Positions 16,472-23,459 of a stretch of 64,000 nucleotides of DNA are shown one piece after another (position 1 is the first letter of the stretch; each line of letters starts with the position of its first letter). The notes beneath the pieces were generated by a model, which saw nothing but the letters and a program-made list of their open reading frames with translations, searched no databases and was not told the origin of the DNA. The position numbers and the translations under genes are program-made. The stretch covers positions 3,596,001-3,660,000 of the forward strand of contig NZ_CP133720.1 in NCBI RefSeq assembly GCF_031326225.1, in the 5' to 3' direction. This stretch comes from Undibacterium cyanobacteriorum. Its GTDB lineage: Bacteria; Pseudomonadota; Gammaproteobacteria; Burkholderiales; Burkholderiaceae_D.

Positions 16472-16906
16472 ATGCAATTTTCTCTGAACTGTTATGAGCT
16501 CTGCTAATGCAAACTACTGATAACAATTACATTAAATTTTAAACTGGAGAAATTATAACATTGCCGCCAATTTGCTTGAATTACGACCATAGGCTTTCAT
16601 CAAAGGAAGATTGTCCAGCCGAAAAAAGCAGCATCGACCGTGTTAGAATATCGCTTTTAATGCCGTGACAAAGCAAAAAGATAAGCGCATTTACTGCTTT
16701 TATCAGCATTTTGGATTCAAGCAACCCTCGAATTCTCCGCCCAAGCCGCAAAAAATGACTCTACTCGAGGCAAGATTTGCGTTTGGTAAACAAGATGAGC
16801 AGTTCACTAAACTGTTGTTTTCTAACTTGTAGGGCTACCCTTCGAAGGGTTCGAGGTCGTCTCCGCCACCCATCCATCAATTTTGTTCTACTTCAAGACT
16901 AAACTT
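16472..16906. other. Divergent intergenic region upstream of purB
   Basis: This gap of 435 bases has no open gene. A TAGAAT (16644-16649) could be a -10 box for purB but lacks a matching -35. At about 16835-16875 the sequence GGGTTCGAGG followed by TCTCCGCCACCCA looks superficially like the 3' end of a tRNA, but no matching acceptor strand or cloverleaf is present upstream. Confidence 0.45.
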
Positions 16907-18334
16907 ATGTCTCTCTCTACTCTTTCTGCCCTATCCCCATTAGATGGTCGTTATGCAAGCAAGGTTGACGCTTTGCGCAGCACACTCTCCGAAGCAGGCT
17001 TCATGCATCATCGCGTTAAAGTGGAAATCGCGTGGCTGCAGGCTCTGTCCGAAGCTGGCTTCGCCGAAATCAACCCTTTCTCTGCCGCAGCAAATGAACT
17101 TCTTAACAATATCGCTGCTCGCTTTTCAGACGAGGATGCGGCGCGAATCAAAGCGATCGAAGCCGTCACCAATCACGATGTGAAAGCAGTGGAATATTGG
17201 TTAAAAGAATCCGTCGGATTGGCATTGCCTGAGACCTATGCACATTTGCCAAAACGCGCTTTGAATATTGCCCCTGAGATTACTCAAGAGTTGAAATCAG
17301 CGGCAGAGTTTATCCATTTTGCGTGCACTTCTGAAGATATCAACAATACCTCGCATGGCATGATGTTGAAGAACGCGCGCGATACCGTGATGCTGCCAAC
17401 GCTGGCAAAACTGATCACAAGATTAAAGGAAATCGCGCACGATAACGCTGACGTTCCGATGTTGTCCCGCACTCACGGCCAAACTGCGAGTCCAACCACT
17501 CTTGGCAAAGAAATGGCTAACGTTGTTGCGCGTTTAGAACGCGCCGCCAAGCGTATAGAACAGGTTGAGATCTTGGGCAAAATGAATGGCGCGGTCGGCA
17601 ATTACAATGCACATCTCTCGGCATATCCTCAACACGACTGGGAGTCCTTTTCGAAGAATGTCATCGAAACTCGCTTGGGTCTCACATTCAATCCTTACAC
17701 GATTCAAATCGAACCGCATGACTACATGGCGGAAATGTTCGACGCGTTTGCCCGTGCCAACACAATTTTACTCGACCTTAATCGCGATATCTGGGGTTAC
17801 ATCTCAGTTGGTTATTTCAAACAAAAAACCAAAGCTGGCGAAATCGGCTCGTCAACTATGCCGCATAAAGTCAATCCTATCGACTTCGAAAACTCCGAAG
17901 GAAATCTTGGCTTGGCCAACGCAGTATTAAAGCACCTGTCTGAGAAATTGCCGGTTTCACGCTGGCAACGTGACCTCACGGATTCAACGGTCCTGCGTAA
18001 TATTGGCGTCGCTTTTGGGTACACGTTGTTAGCTTATGATAGCTGCCTGCGTGGCCTCAACAAGCTTGAAACAAACCAATCGCGCCTGGCAGAAGATCTC
18101 GATAATAGTTGGGAAGTCTTGGCTGAGCCAGTACAAACTGTGATGCGTCGTTATGGCATCGAGAATCCATACGAGCAACTCAAAGAACTGACCCGCGGCA
18201 AAGGCATTTCTAAAGAAGCGTTACGCGAGTTCATCGCGAATTTGCAGATTCCTCAAGATGCGAAGGATAATCTGATGTCGATGACACCGGCAAGCTATAC
18301 TGGCCATGCGAGTAAACTCGCTAAAGCAATCTGA
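16907..18334 (+). CDS. purB: Adenylosuccinate lyase
   Basis: PurB acts twice in purine synthesis: it removes fumarate from SAICAR and from adenylosuccinate. The 475-residue protein matches the E. coli-type enzyme, with LSPLDGRYASKV at the start, the TSEDINNTSHGMM and SRTHGQTASPTTLGKE segments, and the flexible signature loop SSTMPHKVNPIDFEN. I chose ATG 16907 (MSLSTLSALSPLDGRY); the frame is open eight codons further to a TTG. The upstream ribosome site is weak. It is a single-gene unit ending at a strong terminator. Confidence 0.97.
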   Translation: MSLSTLSALSPLDGRYASKVDALRSTLSEAGFMHHRVKVEIAWLQALSEAGFAEINPFSAAANELLNNIAARFSDEDAARIKAIEAVTNHDVKAVEYWLKESVGLALPETYAHLPKRALNIAPEITQELKSAAEFIHFACTSEDINNTSHGMMLKNARDTVMLPTLAKLITRLKEIAHDNADVPMLSRTHGQTASPTTLGKEMANVVARLERAAKRIEQVEILGKMNGAVGNYNAHLSAYPQHDWESFSKNVIETRLGLTFNPYTIQIEPHDYMAEMFDAFARANTILLDLNRDIWGYISVGYFKQKTKAGEIGSSTMPHKVNPIDFENSEGNLGLANAVLKHLSEKLPVSRWQRDLTDSTVLRNIGVAFGYTLLAYDSCLRGLNKLETNQSRLAEDLDNSWEVLAEPVQTVMRRYGIENPYEQLKELTRGKGISKEALREFIANLQIPQDAKDNLMSMTPASYTGHASKLAKAI

Positions 18335-18479
18335 GCGCAACTGCATTCGATAACAAAGTAAGCGGAGCTTCTCACCGCTTACACTTCTGATGCGACAAAA
18401 CAGTTTTTGCGATCAAGCTTTAAGGTGCGAGATCACAACAAACAGGCTTATGTTGATTTAAGACGTTTCGTGGAAAATT

Positions 18480-18517
18480 AAAAAGCGGCAAATTCGCGAA
18501 TGAATTTGCCGCTTTTT
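18480..18517. terminator. Strong bidirectional terminator purB / M4 protease
   Basis: A perfect 16-bp stem AAAAAGCGGCAAATTC / GAATTTGCCGCTTTTT encloses a 6-base loop, with T runs on both strands. It sits between two convergent genes and can serve both. Confidence 0.9.
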
Positions 18518-18595
18518 TGTTGTTATAAACCGCATCGATTGCTCTTTGCAGTTTTGTACACCTCAGGAAAGCCCAAGGTGTCCATTTGCTCCCAA

Positions 18596-20431
18596 TTATT
18601 TCACAGTTGCGTTGATCGTTGTGGAAGTCACTGCTGCGTATGCACTTACCAAGATGTAGTAAGTTCCAGCTGCTGGAGATGTCACTGTGATCGTTTCTGT
18701 ATTTGTTGAACCATCAGACTTCTTCGTGTAAGAAGTTGTCGTTGGTGCAGAACCAGCTTTCAAGTAGATATCACCGTCACCTGAGCCACCAGCCAATTTC
18801 ACTGTCAAGCTTGTTTTGCCAGATGGAACAACGATGCTGTACAACTTCGTTGCGCCTTTTGCCAATGTAATGCCAGATACTGTTACACCACTAGTCAACG
18901 CTGTCGCTGTTGGGGCAGGTGTTGTGCCAGAGCAGCTTACACCAACGCCTGCGAAAGCCGCTGTAACGTCAGCTACTGTGTAACCGCGAGCCGCTGCAGC
19001 TTTTTCTACGCCGCACGCACCAGCATTAAATGTGCTACTTGCTGTCCAGTACAAGCGGTTCGCATCTGCCATCACTTCAAATGCTTTACGTGTGTTCCAA
19101 CCAGCTGTTGTTGCCAACAGGTAGAACGCTTTGTTATACACACCACTGGAGTAGTGAACGTCCAAGCTGCTTGTGTACTTACTTGCATTGTCAATTGATT
19201 TGCCATCGAGTGGTGGGTTGTACATGTAACGCAAAGCGCCAGATGCTTTGAAAATATCTGTGCCGACTTTGAAGTCGTTTGTGCCAGTTACATAGTACTT
19301 AGCAGCTTCACCAGCCATGTCAGAGAACGCTTCGTTCATACCACCAGACATACCAGAGTAGACCAAACCGGAGTTTTGTTCTGTGAAACCGTGGCTGACT
19401 TCGTGGCTTGTTACGTCCAAAGAAACCAATGGGTAAAACGTTGTCGCGCCATCACCGTAGCTCATTGCAGAGCCATCCCAGAACGCATTTTCGTAGTTTG
19501 TACCGTAGTGCACTTTCATGACCAATTTTTGGCTAATCGGACGTACGCCCAACCAGTTTTGGTACATATCGAATACTTTGTTACCAAAGTAGTGCGCATC
19601 ATTCATTGGAGAATATGCACCATTGATTGCTTTCACTGTGTTACGTGGGCATGTGAAAGAATGCAAAGTACCTGTACCAGAAGTTGCACCATTCATGTTG
19701 TAGGTATCAACGTTAGTGCTGCTCAACTTACATGTAGAGCCACTCACCAATACGTCGAGGTAACCGTAACCAGCTGTTGTGCCGTATTCACGTTGACCAG
19801 TTTTTGCGTTACCGCCAGGACCTGTGCCTGTCAAAGAATGAGTAATACCATCCCATTGTTGCAAAACAGCGCCGCTGTTCGCATCAATCAAGAAAGTTGG
19901 ACGGCTTGGCTTGTTACCGCCTTCTGCTAAGAAAGAAACGTGGTAGACCAAACGCGCTACACCGTTGTCATCCTGTTTAACAAACAACTTAGCTTGATCA
20001 TTGCTTGTGTTAGAAACTTGTGCTTTACCTTTAGCCAAGCTCAAAATTTGTGATGCGCTATATGTTGGTTTTACGCTTGGCAAATCTTGTGCCAAACCAG
20101 ACAACATTGCACCGCTCATTGATGGAGTGTTGTCAGTTGCGCCGCGGTGCTCAACAACTGCTTCGCCCCATACTGGGATGCCTTGGTGGAACTGTTGGTG
20201 GCGAGTGATTGTTTTACCGTTTGCATATTTTTGTGAGCGAACTTCTTTCAATTCGTCTGTGGACAAACCGATGTGTTGTGCGGCTGTGACGCGGCCACCG
20301 ATCGACATGATCGATGCACGAGCAGCATTATTTTTTTCCAAGTCAACACGATCTGCTGCCATAGCGTCGCATGCACCGGCAACGAGAATAGACAACAATA
20401 ACGGACGAACGATTGCGTTTGATTTCTTCAT
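18596..20431 (-). CDS. Secreted thermolysin-family (M4) zinc metalloprotease
   Basis: This is a 611-residue preproenzyme. A signal peptide (residues 1 to about 25, MKKSN... to AMAA) is followed by an FTP/PepSY propeptide (about 40-195) that acts as an intramolecular chaperone and inhibitor in this family. The M4 catalytic domain has the zinc motif HEVSH at 343-347 and the third ligand Glu367 in GGMNEAFSD. The C-terminal 85 residues form a PPC-type beta domain (GSGDGDIYLKAGSAP), usually removed during maturation. The architecture resembles pseudolysin/vibriolysin secreted through type II secretion. The gene is monocistronic. Confidence 0.94.
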   Translation of the reverse strand: MKKSNAIVRPLLLSILVAGACDAMAADRVDLEKNNAARASIMSIGGRVTAAQHIGLSTDELKEVRSQKYANGKTITRHQQFHQGIPVWGEAVVEHRGATDNTPSMSGAMLSGLAQDLPSVKPTYSASQILSLAKGKAQVSNTSNDQAKLFVKQDDNGVARLVYHVSFLAEGGNKPSRPTFLIDANSGAVLQQWDGITHSLTGTGPGGNAKTGQREYGTTAGYGYLDVLVSGSTCKLSSTNVDTYNMNGATSGTGTLHSFTCPRNTVKAINGAYSPMNDAHYFGNKVFDMYQNWLGVRPISQKLVMKVHYGTNYENAFWDGSAMSYGDGATTFYPLVSLDVTSHEVSHGFTEQNSGLVYSGMSGGMNEAFSDMAGEAAKYYVTGTNDFKVGTDIFKASGALRYMYNPPLDGKSIDNASKYTSSLDVHYSSGVYNKAFYLLATTAGWNTRKAFEVMADANRLYWTASSTFNAGACGVEKAAAARGYTVADVTAAFAGVGVSCSGTTPAPTATALTSGVTVSGITLAKGATKLYSIVVPSGKTSLTVKLAGGSGDGDIYLKAGSAPTTTSYTKKSDGSTNTETITVTSPAAGTYYILVSAYAAVTSTTINATVK

Positions 20432-21071
20432 TTTAGGCCTTTACATATAATTATTGCGAGTTTGATAACTCTCACTTAATGGCGCTTCGTAATGATAGTT
20501 ACGATTAACCCCCTCCCAACAGCGATAAAGTTTAAAAGAAAACAATTAACTTCGAATTAATTTCTTTCTTTTTTATCACTCCACTACAACCTCTGTGTGA
20601 CTGCAATATGACATGCGCAGAAAAAAAAATGAATCAAAAATTTGTTTTTTTCCGAAAAAAATTGAATAAATTCGGCTTCTTTGCATTTTTGCGACAAAAA
20701 TGTGTTGAAAATACAACTGGTATCAAGAGCAAGCTATTTCCCCGTTACAAATTATTTTGCCAAAACCAAGAAAACCGGCTTTTTTTTCTAAAAAGTCTAG
20801 AGCTGGAGCTCTAAAAGTGAATTTTCTTCGAGAAATATTTCTTTTTGTCCAAATTTGTCTCAAATTGTACAGATCAAAACATAAAGTGGTATTACTATCA
20901 AAATGATCACTTTTGATCAATTATTTTCATTTTATTGTAAAAAAATATTGTTCATAGGAACTTTTTCATTAAAGAAAAATCATCTTTTCAGTACCGCAGC
21001 ATTCCCTCTATTAATGCGCCTTTCCAAGGCTTTCCAGATACGCTTTTAGGAACTTATTTTTTTACTGGGTT

Positions 21072-21100
21072 CTGCACGATTTCGTTTTTTTTGCTATATT
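21072..21100 (+). promoter_or_regulatory. Promoter of the b561-yceI-yceI-marR unit
   Basis: CTGCAC (21072-21077), a 17-bp spacer and TATATT (21095-21100) form a probable sigma-70 promoter 38 bp before the first start codon. Its -10 overlaps the operator at 21098-21119. Confidence 0.5.
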
Positions 21101-21119
21101 AGTTCTAGTTCGAACTAAT
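21098..21119. promoter_or_regulatory. Nested palindromic operator, probably for MarR
   Basis: ATTAGTTC (21098-21105) and GAACTAAT (21112-21119) form 8-bp perfect arms. Within them lies a second perfect 12-bp palindrome TAGTTCGAACTA (21106-21117). MarR-family dimers bind such short AT-rich palindromes, and a marR gene is the last gene of the unit, so autoregulation is likely. Confidence 0.6.
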
Positions 21120-21137
21120 TTCCTAAGGACCTCTGGT

Positions 21138-21683
21138 ATGCAAACTCTGAAACGCTACCCATCGTTGAGCATCGCATTACATTGGCTCATCGCCCTCCTC
21201 ATCATCATGGCATTTGCCCTAGGCACCTACATGACTGACATGAGTATCAGCCCAACCAAGTTGAAGTACTATGCGTGGCACAAATGGCTCGGGGTCACTA
21301 TTTTGGTTTTCGTTGCTATACGTTTGTTGACACGCCTCACCCTCGGCACCCCTGACCACCTGGGAAGCCTGAAGCCGTGGGAAAAAAGTCTCGCAAGTGC
21401 GACCCACGTAACACTGTATGTGTTGATGTTCGCGGTCCCCATTACTGGATATCTTTACAGCTATGCGGCTGGTTTTCCCGTCGTTTTTTTAGGACTTGTG
21501 CAACTACCAGCTGTACTTGGCCCATTTCCCGAACTTAAAGATAGTTTCAAAGATGCTCATGAGATTTTAACGAGTGCCATGGCGATTCTCGTTTTATTAC
21601 ATATTGGTGCAGCTCTCAAACATCGCTTCATCGATAAGGATCAAACACTACAGCGCATGCTGCCTGGACGCACAGAAAACTAA
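21138..21683 (+). CDS. Cytochrome b561 family protein
   Basis: This is a 181-residue membrane protein with four hydrophobic helices and histidines placed as haem b ligands: His15 in ALHWLIA, His48 in WHKWLG, and His in ATHVTLYVLMF and LLHIGAALKH. The family moves electrons between quinol and periplasmic partners; the E. coli homologue YceJ is encoded next to yceI. AAGGA precedes the ATG. It is the first gene of the unit b561-yceI-yceI-marR. Confidence 0.92.
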   Translation: MQTLKRYPSLSIALHWLIALLIIMAFALGTYMTDMSISPTKLKYYAWHKWLGVTILVFVAIRLLTRLTLGTPDHLGSLKPWEKSLASATHVTLYVLMFAVPITGYLYSYAAGFPVVFLGLVQLPAVLGPFPELKDSFKDAHEILTSAMAILVLLHIGAALKHRFIDKDQTLQRMLPGRTEN

Positions 21684-21696
21684 GAAAGGAATGGCA

Positions 21697-22266
21697 ATGA
21701 ATTTTCAGATCAAAACACTGCTGATCAGCACTAGTGCTGCGGCGCTGACGAGTTATACATCGCTGGCTTGTGGGCAAACACTGAAGCTGGACACAAGTAA
21801 GAGTCAAGTACAAATCACATTCAAACAAATGGATGTGCCAGTCCAAGCTAATTTCAAGCGTTTTGCAGCCAACATTGAGCTCAATGAAAAACAGATCGAG
21901 CAATCAAAAGCGCAAGTTGAAATTGATATGAATAGTTTTGAATTGCCTGCGCCTGAGTACAACAAGGAAGTACAAAAGAAAGAATGGTTTAATGCGCCAC
22001 AATTCCCCAAGGCGAACTTTGTCGCCAGCAGCATGAAATCACTCGGAGTTGGCAAACTCCAAGTTGAGGGGAAATTGACGATCAAAGGTAAAACCAATGC
22101 AATCAGTTTCCCGATGACTTACACCAGTAACGGTAATCAATTCACGTTTGAAGGCAATCTGCCCATCAAACGCTTAGCCTTCAATATCGGTGAAGGTGAG
22201 TGGAAAGACACCAGTATGGTCGCAGATGATGTTTCCATCAAATTTAAGCTTGTCACGAACAAGTAA
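21697..22266 (+). CDS. YceI-family periplasmic protein (first copy)
   Basis: This 189-residue secreted protein has the YceI lipocalin-like beta-barrel, which in homologues binds polyisoprenoid chains such as quinones. An N-terminal signal sequence (MNFQIKTLLISTSAAAL) is followed by TLKLDTSKSQVQITFKQM. YceI landmarks include KEWFNAPQFPKANF and LTIKGKTNAISFP. I chose ATG 21697 because AAGGA lies 6 nt upstream; the ATG at 21691 directly abuts it. It begins 13 bp after the b561 stop. A Cys near the cleavage site makes a lipoprotein conceivable, but the lipobox is poor. Confidence 0.9.
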   Translation: MNFQIKTLLISTSAAALTSYTSLACGQTLKLDTSKSQVQITFKQMDVPVQANFKRFAANIELNEKQIEQSKAQVEIDMNSFELPAPEYNKEVQKKEWFNAPQFPKANFVASSMKSLGVGKLQVEGKLTIKGKTNAISFPMTYTSNGNQFTFEGNLPIKRLAFNIGEGEWKDTSMVADDVSIKFKLVTNK

Positions 22267-22315
22267 TTTTTCAAACCAATCGTGAACACAGTTCACATTT
22301 TCTAGGAGCTTTAAC

Positions 22316-22885
22316 ATGAAATTATCCCGCTTTTTCGCAGTTGCCTTGTTCGCAGTCGCAGCACCAAGCTTCGCACAGACATACAAAATTGATCCAACTC
22401 ATACGTATCCAAGCTTCGAAGCAGATCACAAAGGTATCTCTTTCTGGCGCGGTAAATTTACCAAAACCAGTGGCACTGTAACGCTTGATCGTGCAGCAAA
22501 AACTGGTTCTATCAATATCGACATCGCAGCAGATTCGATCGATTTCGGTATGGACAAAATGAACGGCCATGCAAAGAGCAAAGACATGTTCAACGTCGAG
22601 CAATTCCCCAACATCAAATACAAAAGTACCGCACTCAAGTTTGATGGCGATAAACTTGTTGCTGTTGAAGGAGAATTGACAATGATGGGCGTGACAAAAC
22701 CTGTCAACCTGACCGTAAATAAATTCAAATGCATTCAGGATGGAATGACGAAGAAGGAAATCTGTGGTGCAGATGCTAGTGCAGAATTCAAACGCACGGA
22801 TTTCGGTTTGAACTATGCAATCGCTTATGGCTTTGCTCCCGAAGTTAAACTTTCAATTCAAGTAGAAGCGGTCAAAGTTGACTAA
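22316..22885 (+). CDS. yceI: YceI-family periplasmic protein (second copy)
   Basis: This is a second YceI-domain protein, also 189 residues, with a clear signal peptide (cleavage expected after SFA, residue 20). The mature start TYKIDPTHTYPSFEADHKG is the canonical YceI beginning. GHAKSKDMFNVEQFPNIKY and GELTMMGVTKPVNLTV are hallmark segments. It is closer to classical YceI than the copy upstream, so the pair is probably an old duplication or separate subfamilies rather than a recent tandem copy. TAGGAG precedes the ATG. Confidence 0.94.
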   Translation: MKLSRFFAVALFAVAAPSFAQTYKIDPTHTYPSFEADHKGISFWRGKFTKTSGTVTLDRAAKTGSINIDIAADSIDFGMDKMNGHAKSKDMFNVEQFPNIKYKSTALKFDGDKLVAVEGELTMMGVTKPVNLTVNKFKCIQDGMTKKEICGADASAEFKRTDFGLNYAIAYGFAPEVKLSIQVEAVKVD

Positions 22886-22922
22886 TCGCGAGCGCTGTAG
22901 TTTTCATTTGTCATTTATTGAT

Positions 22923-22944
22923 GGTGGCGAAATAAATCGCCACC
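22923..22944 (+). promoter_or_regulatory. Hairpin just upstream of marR
   Basis: Perfect 8-bp arms GGTGGCGA / TCGCCACC surround the loop AATAAA and are followed by GCTTTC. It ends 9 bp before the marR ATG and takes the place of an evident ribosome site. It could lower marR translation or cause partial termination. Confidence 0.5.
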
Positions 22945-22953
22945 GCTTTCATC

Positions 22954-23388
22954 ATGTTAGAAAAACGCTACCTGCGCAGCATACGACTTCTCGCGGAGTG
23001 CATGCAGTTGTTTGAAAAAGGGTCTTCTCGACGAGTTCGTGCAATGGGCTTCACAGATTCACAGTTTGACATCATTGCTACTCTCGGGAACACACCTGGA
23101 ATGACTTGCAAAGAGCTTGGAGAAAAAACCTTAATTACGAAAGGCACCCTCACCGGTGTACTCGATCGATTAGAGTCTAAAGGTTTAATTCAACGAGAAC
23201 GAGGGGACGACCGCAGACAACTTTGGGTCAAATTGACCGCAGCGGGAGAGCGATGCTTTGCCGACGCGTTTCCTATTGTTGTCGCTGGTGGCAGAGCGGT
23301 CTTCACAGACTATCAAAGTGAAGACTTTGAAGCACTTGAGCTACAACTTCAAAAGCTGAAGCTCACACTCGAGCGCGGTCTCAAGTAA
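22954..23388 (+). CDS. MarR-family transcriptional regulator
   Basis: This is a 144-residue winged-helix regulator. The DNA-binding part is MTCKELGEKTLITKGTLTGVLDRLESKGLIQRERGDDRRQLWVKLT, with the recognition helix around TKGTLTGVLDRL and the wing RGDDRRQ. MarR proteins act as dimers, usually repress their own operon, and release DNA on binding phenolic ligands or cysteine oxidation. As the last gene of the b561/YceI unit, it probably acts at the palindrome 21098-21119. The ligand is unknown. Confidence 0.9.
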   Translation: MLEKRYLRSIRLLAECMQLFEKGSSRRVRAMGFTDSQFDIIATLGNTPGMTCKELGEKTLITKGTLTGVLDRLESKGLIQRERGDDRRQLWVKLTAAGERCFADAFPIVVAGGRAVFTDYQSEDFEALELQLQKLKLTLERGLK

Positions 23389-23410
23389 CATCAAAATTGC
23401 TTCAAGCGAA

Positions 23411-23441
23411 AAAAAAGCGGTGATTTTCTCACCGCTTTTTT
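23411..23441. terminator. Bidirectional terminator marR / secA
   Basis: A perfect 13-bp stem AAAAAAGCGGTGA / TCACCGCTTTTTT surrounds a 5-base loop, with T runs on both strands. It separates the convergent marR and secA genes. Confidence 0.9.
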
Positions 23442-23459
23442 CATTCTCGATTCAATACA

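Larger units (their letters stand above)
20432..21137. other. AT-rich divergent intergenic region
   Basis: These 706 bases are far more AT-rich than their surroundings and hold no convincing gene; a 68-codon frame from 20608 is low-complexity Lys/Phe. A 7-bp-arm palindrome TAGAGCT-GG-AGCTCTA lies at 20798-20813. The right end (21072-21119) holds the promoter and operator of the b561/YceI unit. The left end must contain the protease promoter. Such AT-rich gaps are often bound by H-NS-like proteins; that is inference here. Confidence 0.55.

Noticed and set aside
16833..16878. Possible tRNA 3' half (GGGTTCGAGG ... TCTCCGCCACCCA) upstream of purB
   Set aside because: No 5' acceptor strand, D arm or proper T stem can be drawn; the resemblance is limited to the TTCGA loop and the CCACC-like end.
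20608..20814. 68-codon open frame in the AT-rich gap
   Set aside because: Low-complexity Lys/Phe composition reflects the AT bias; no ribosome site.
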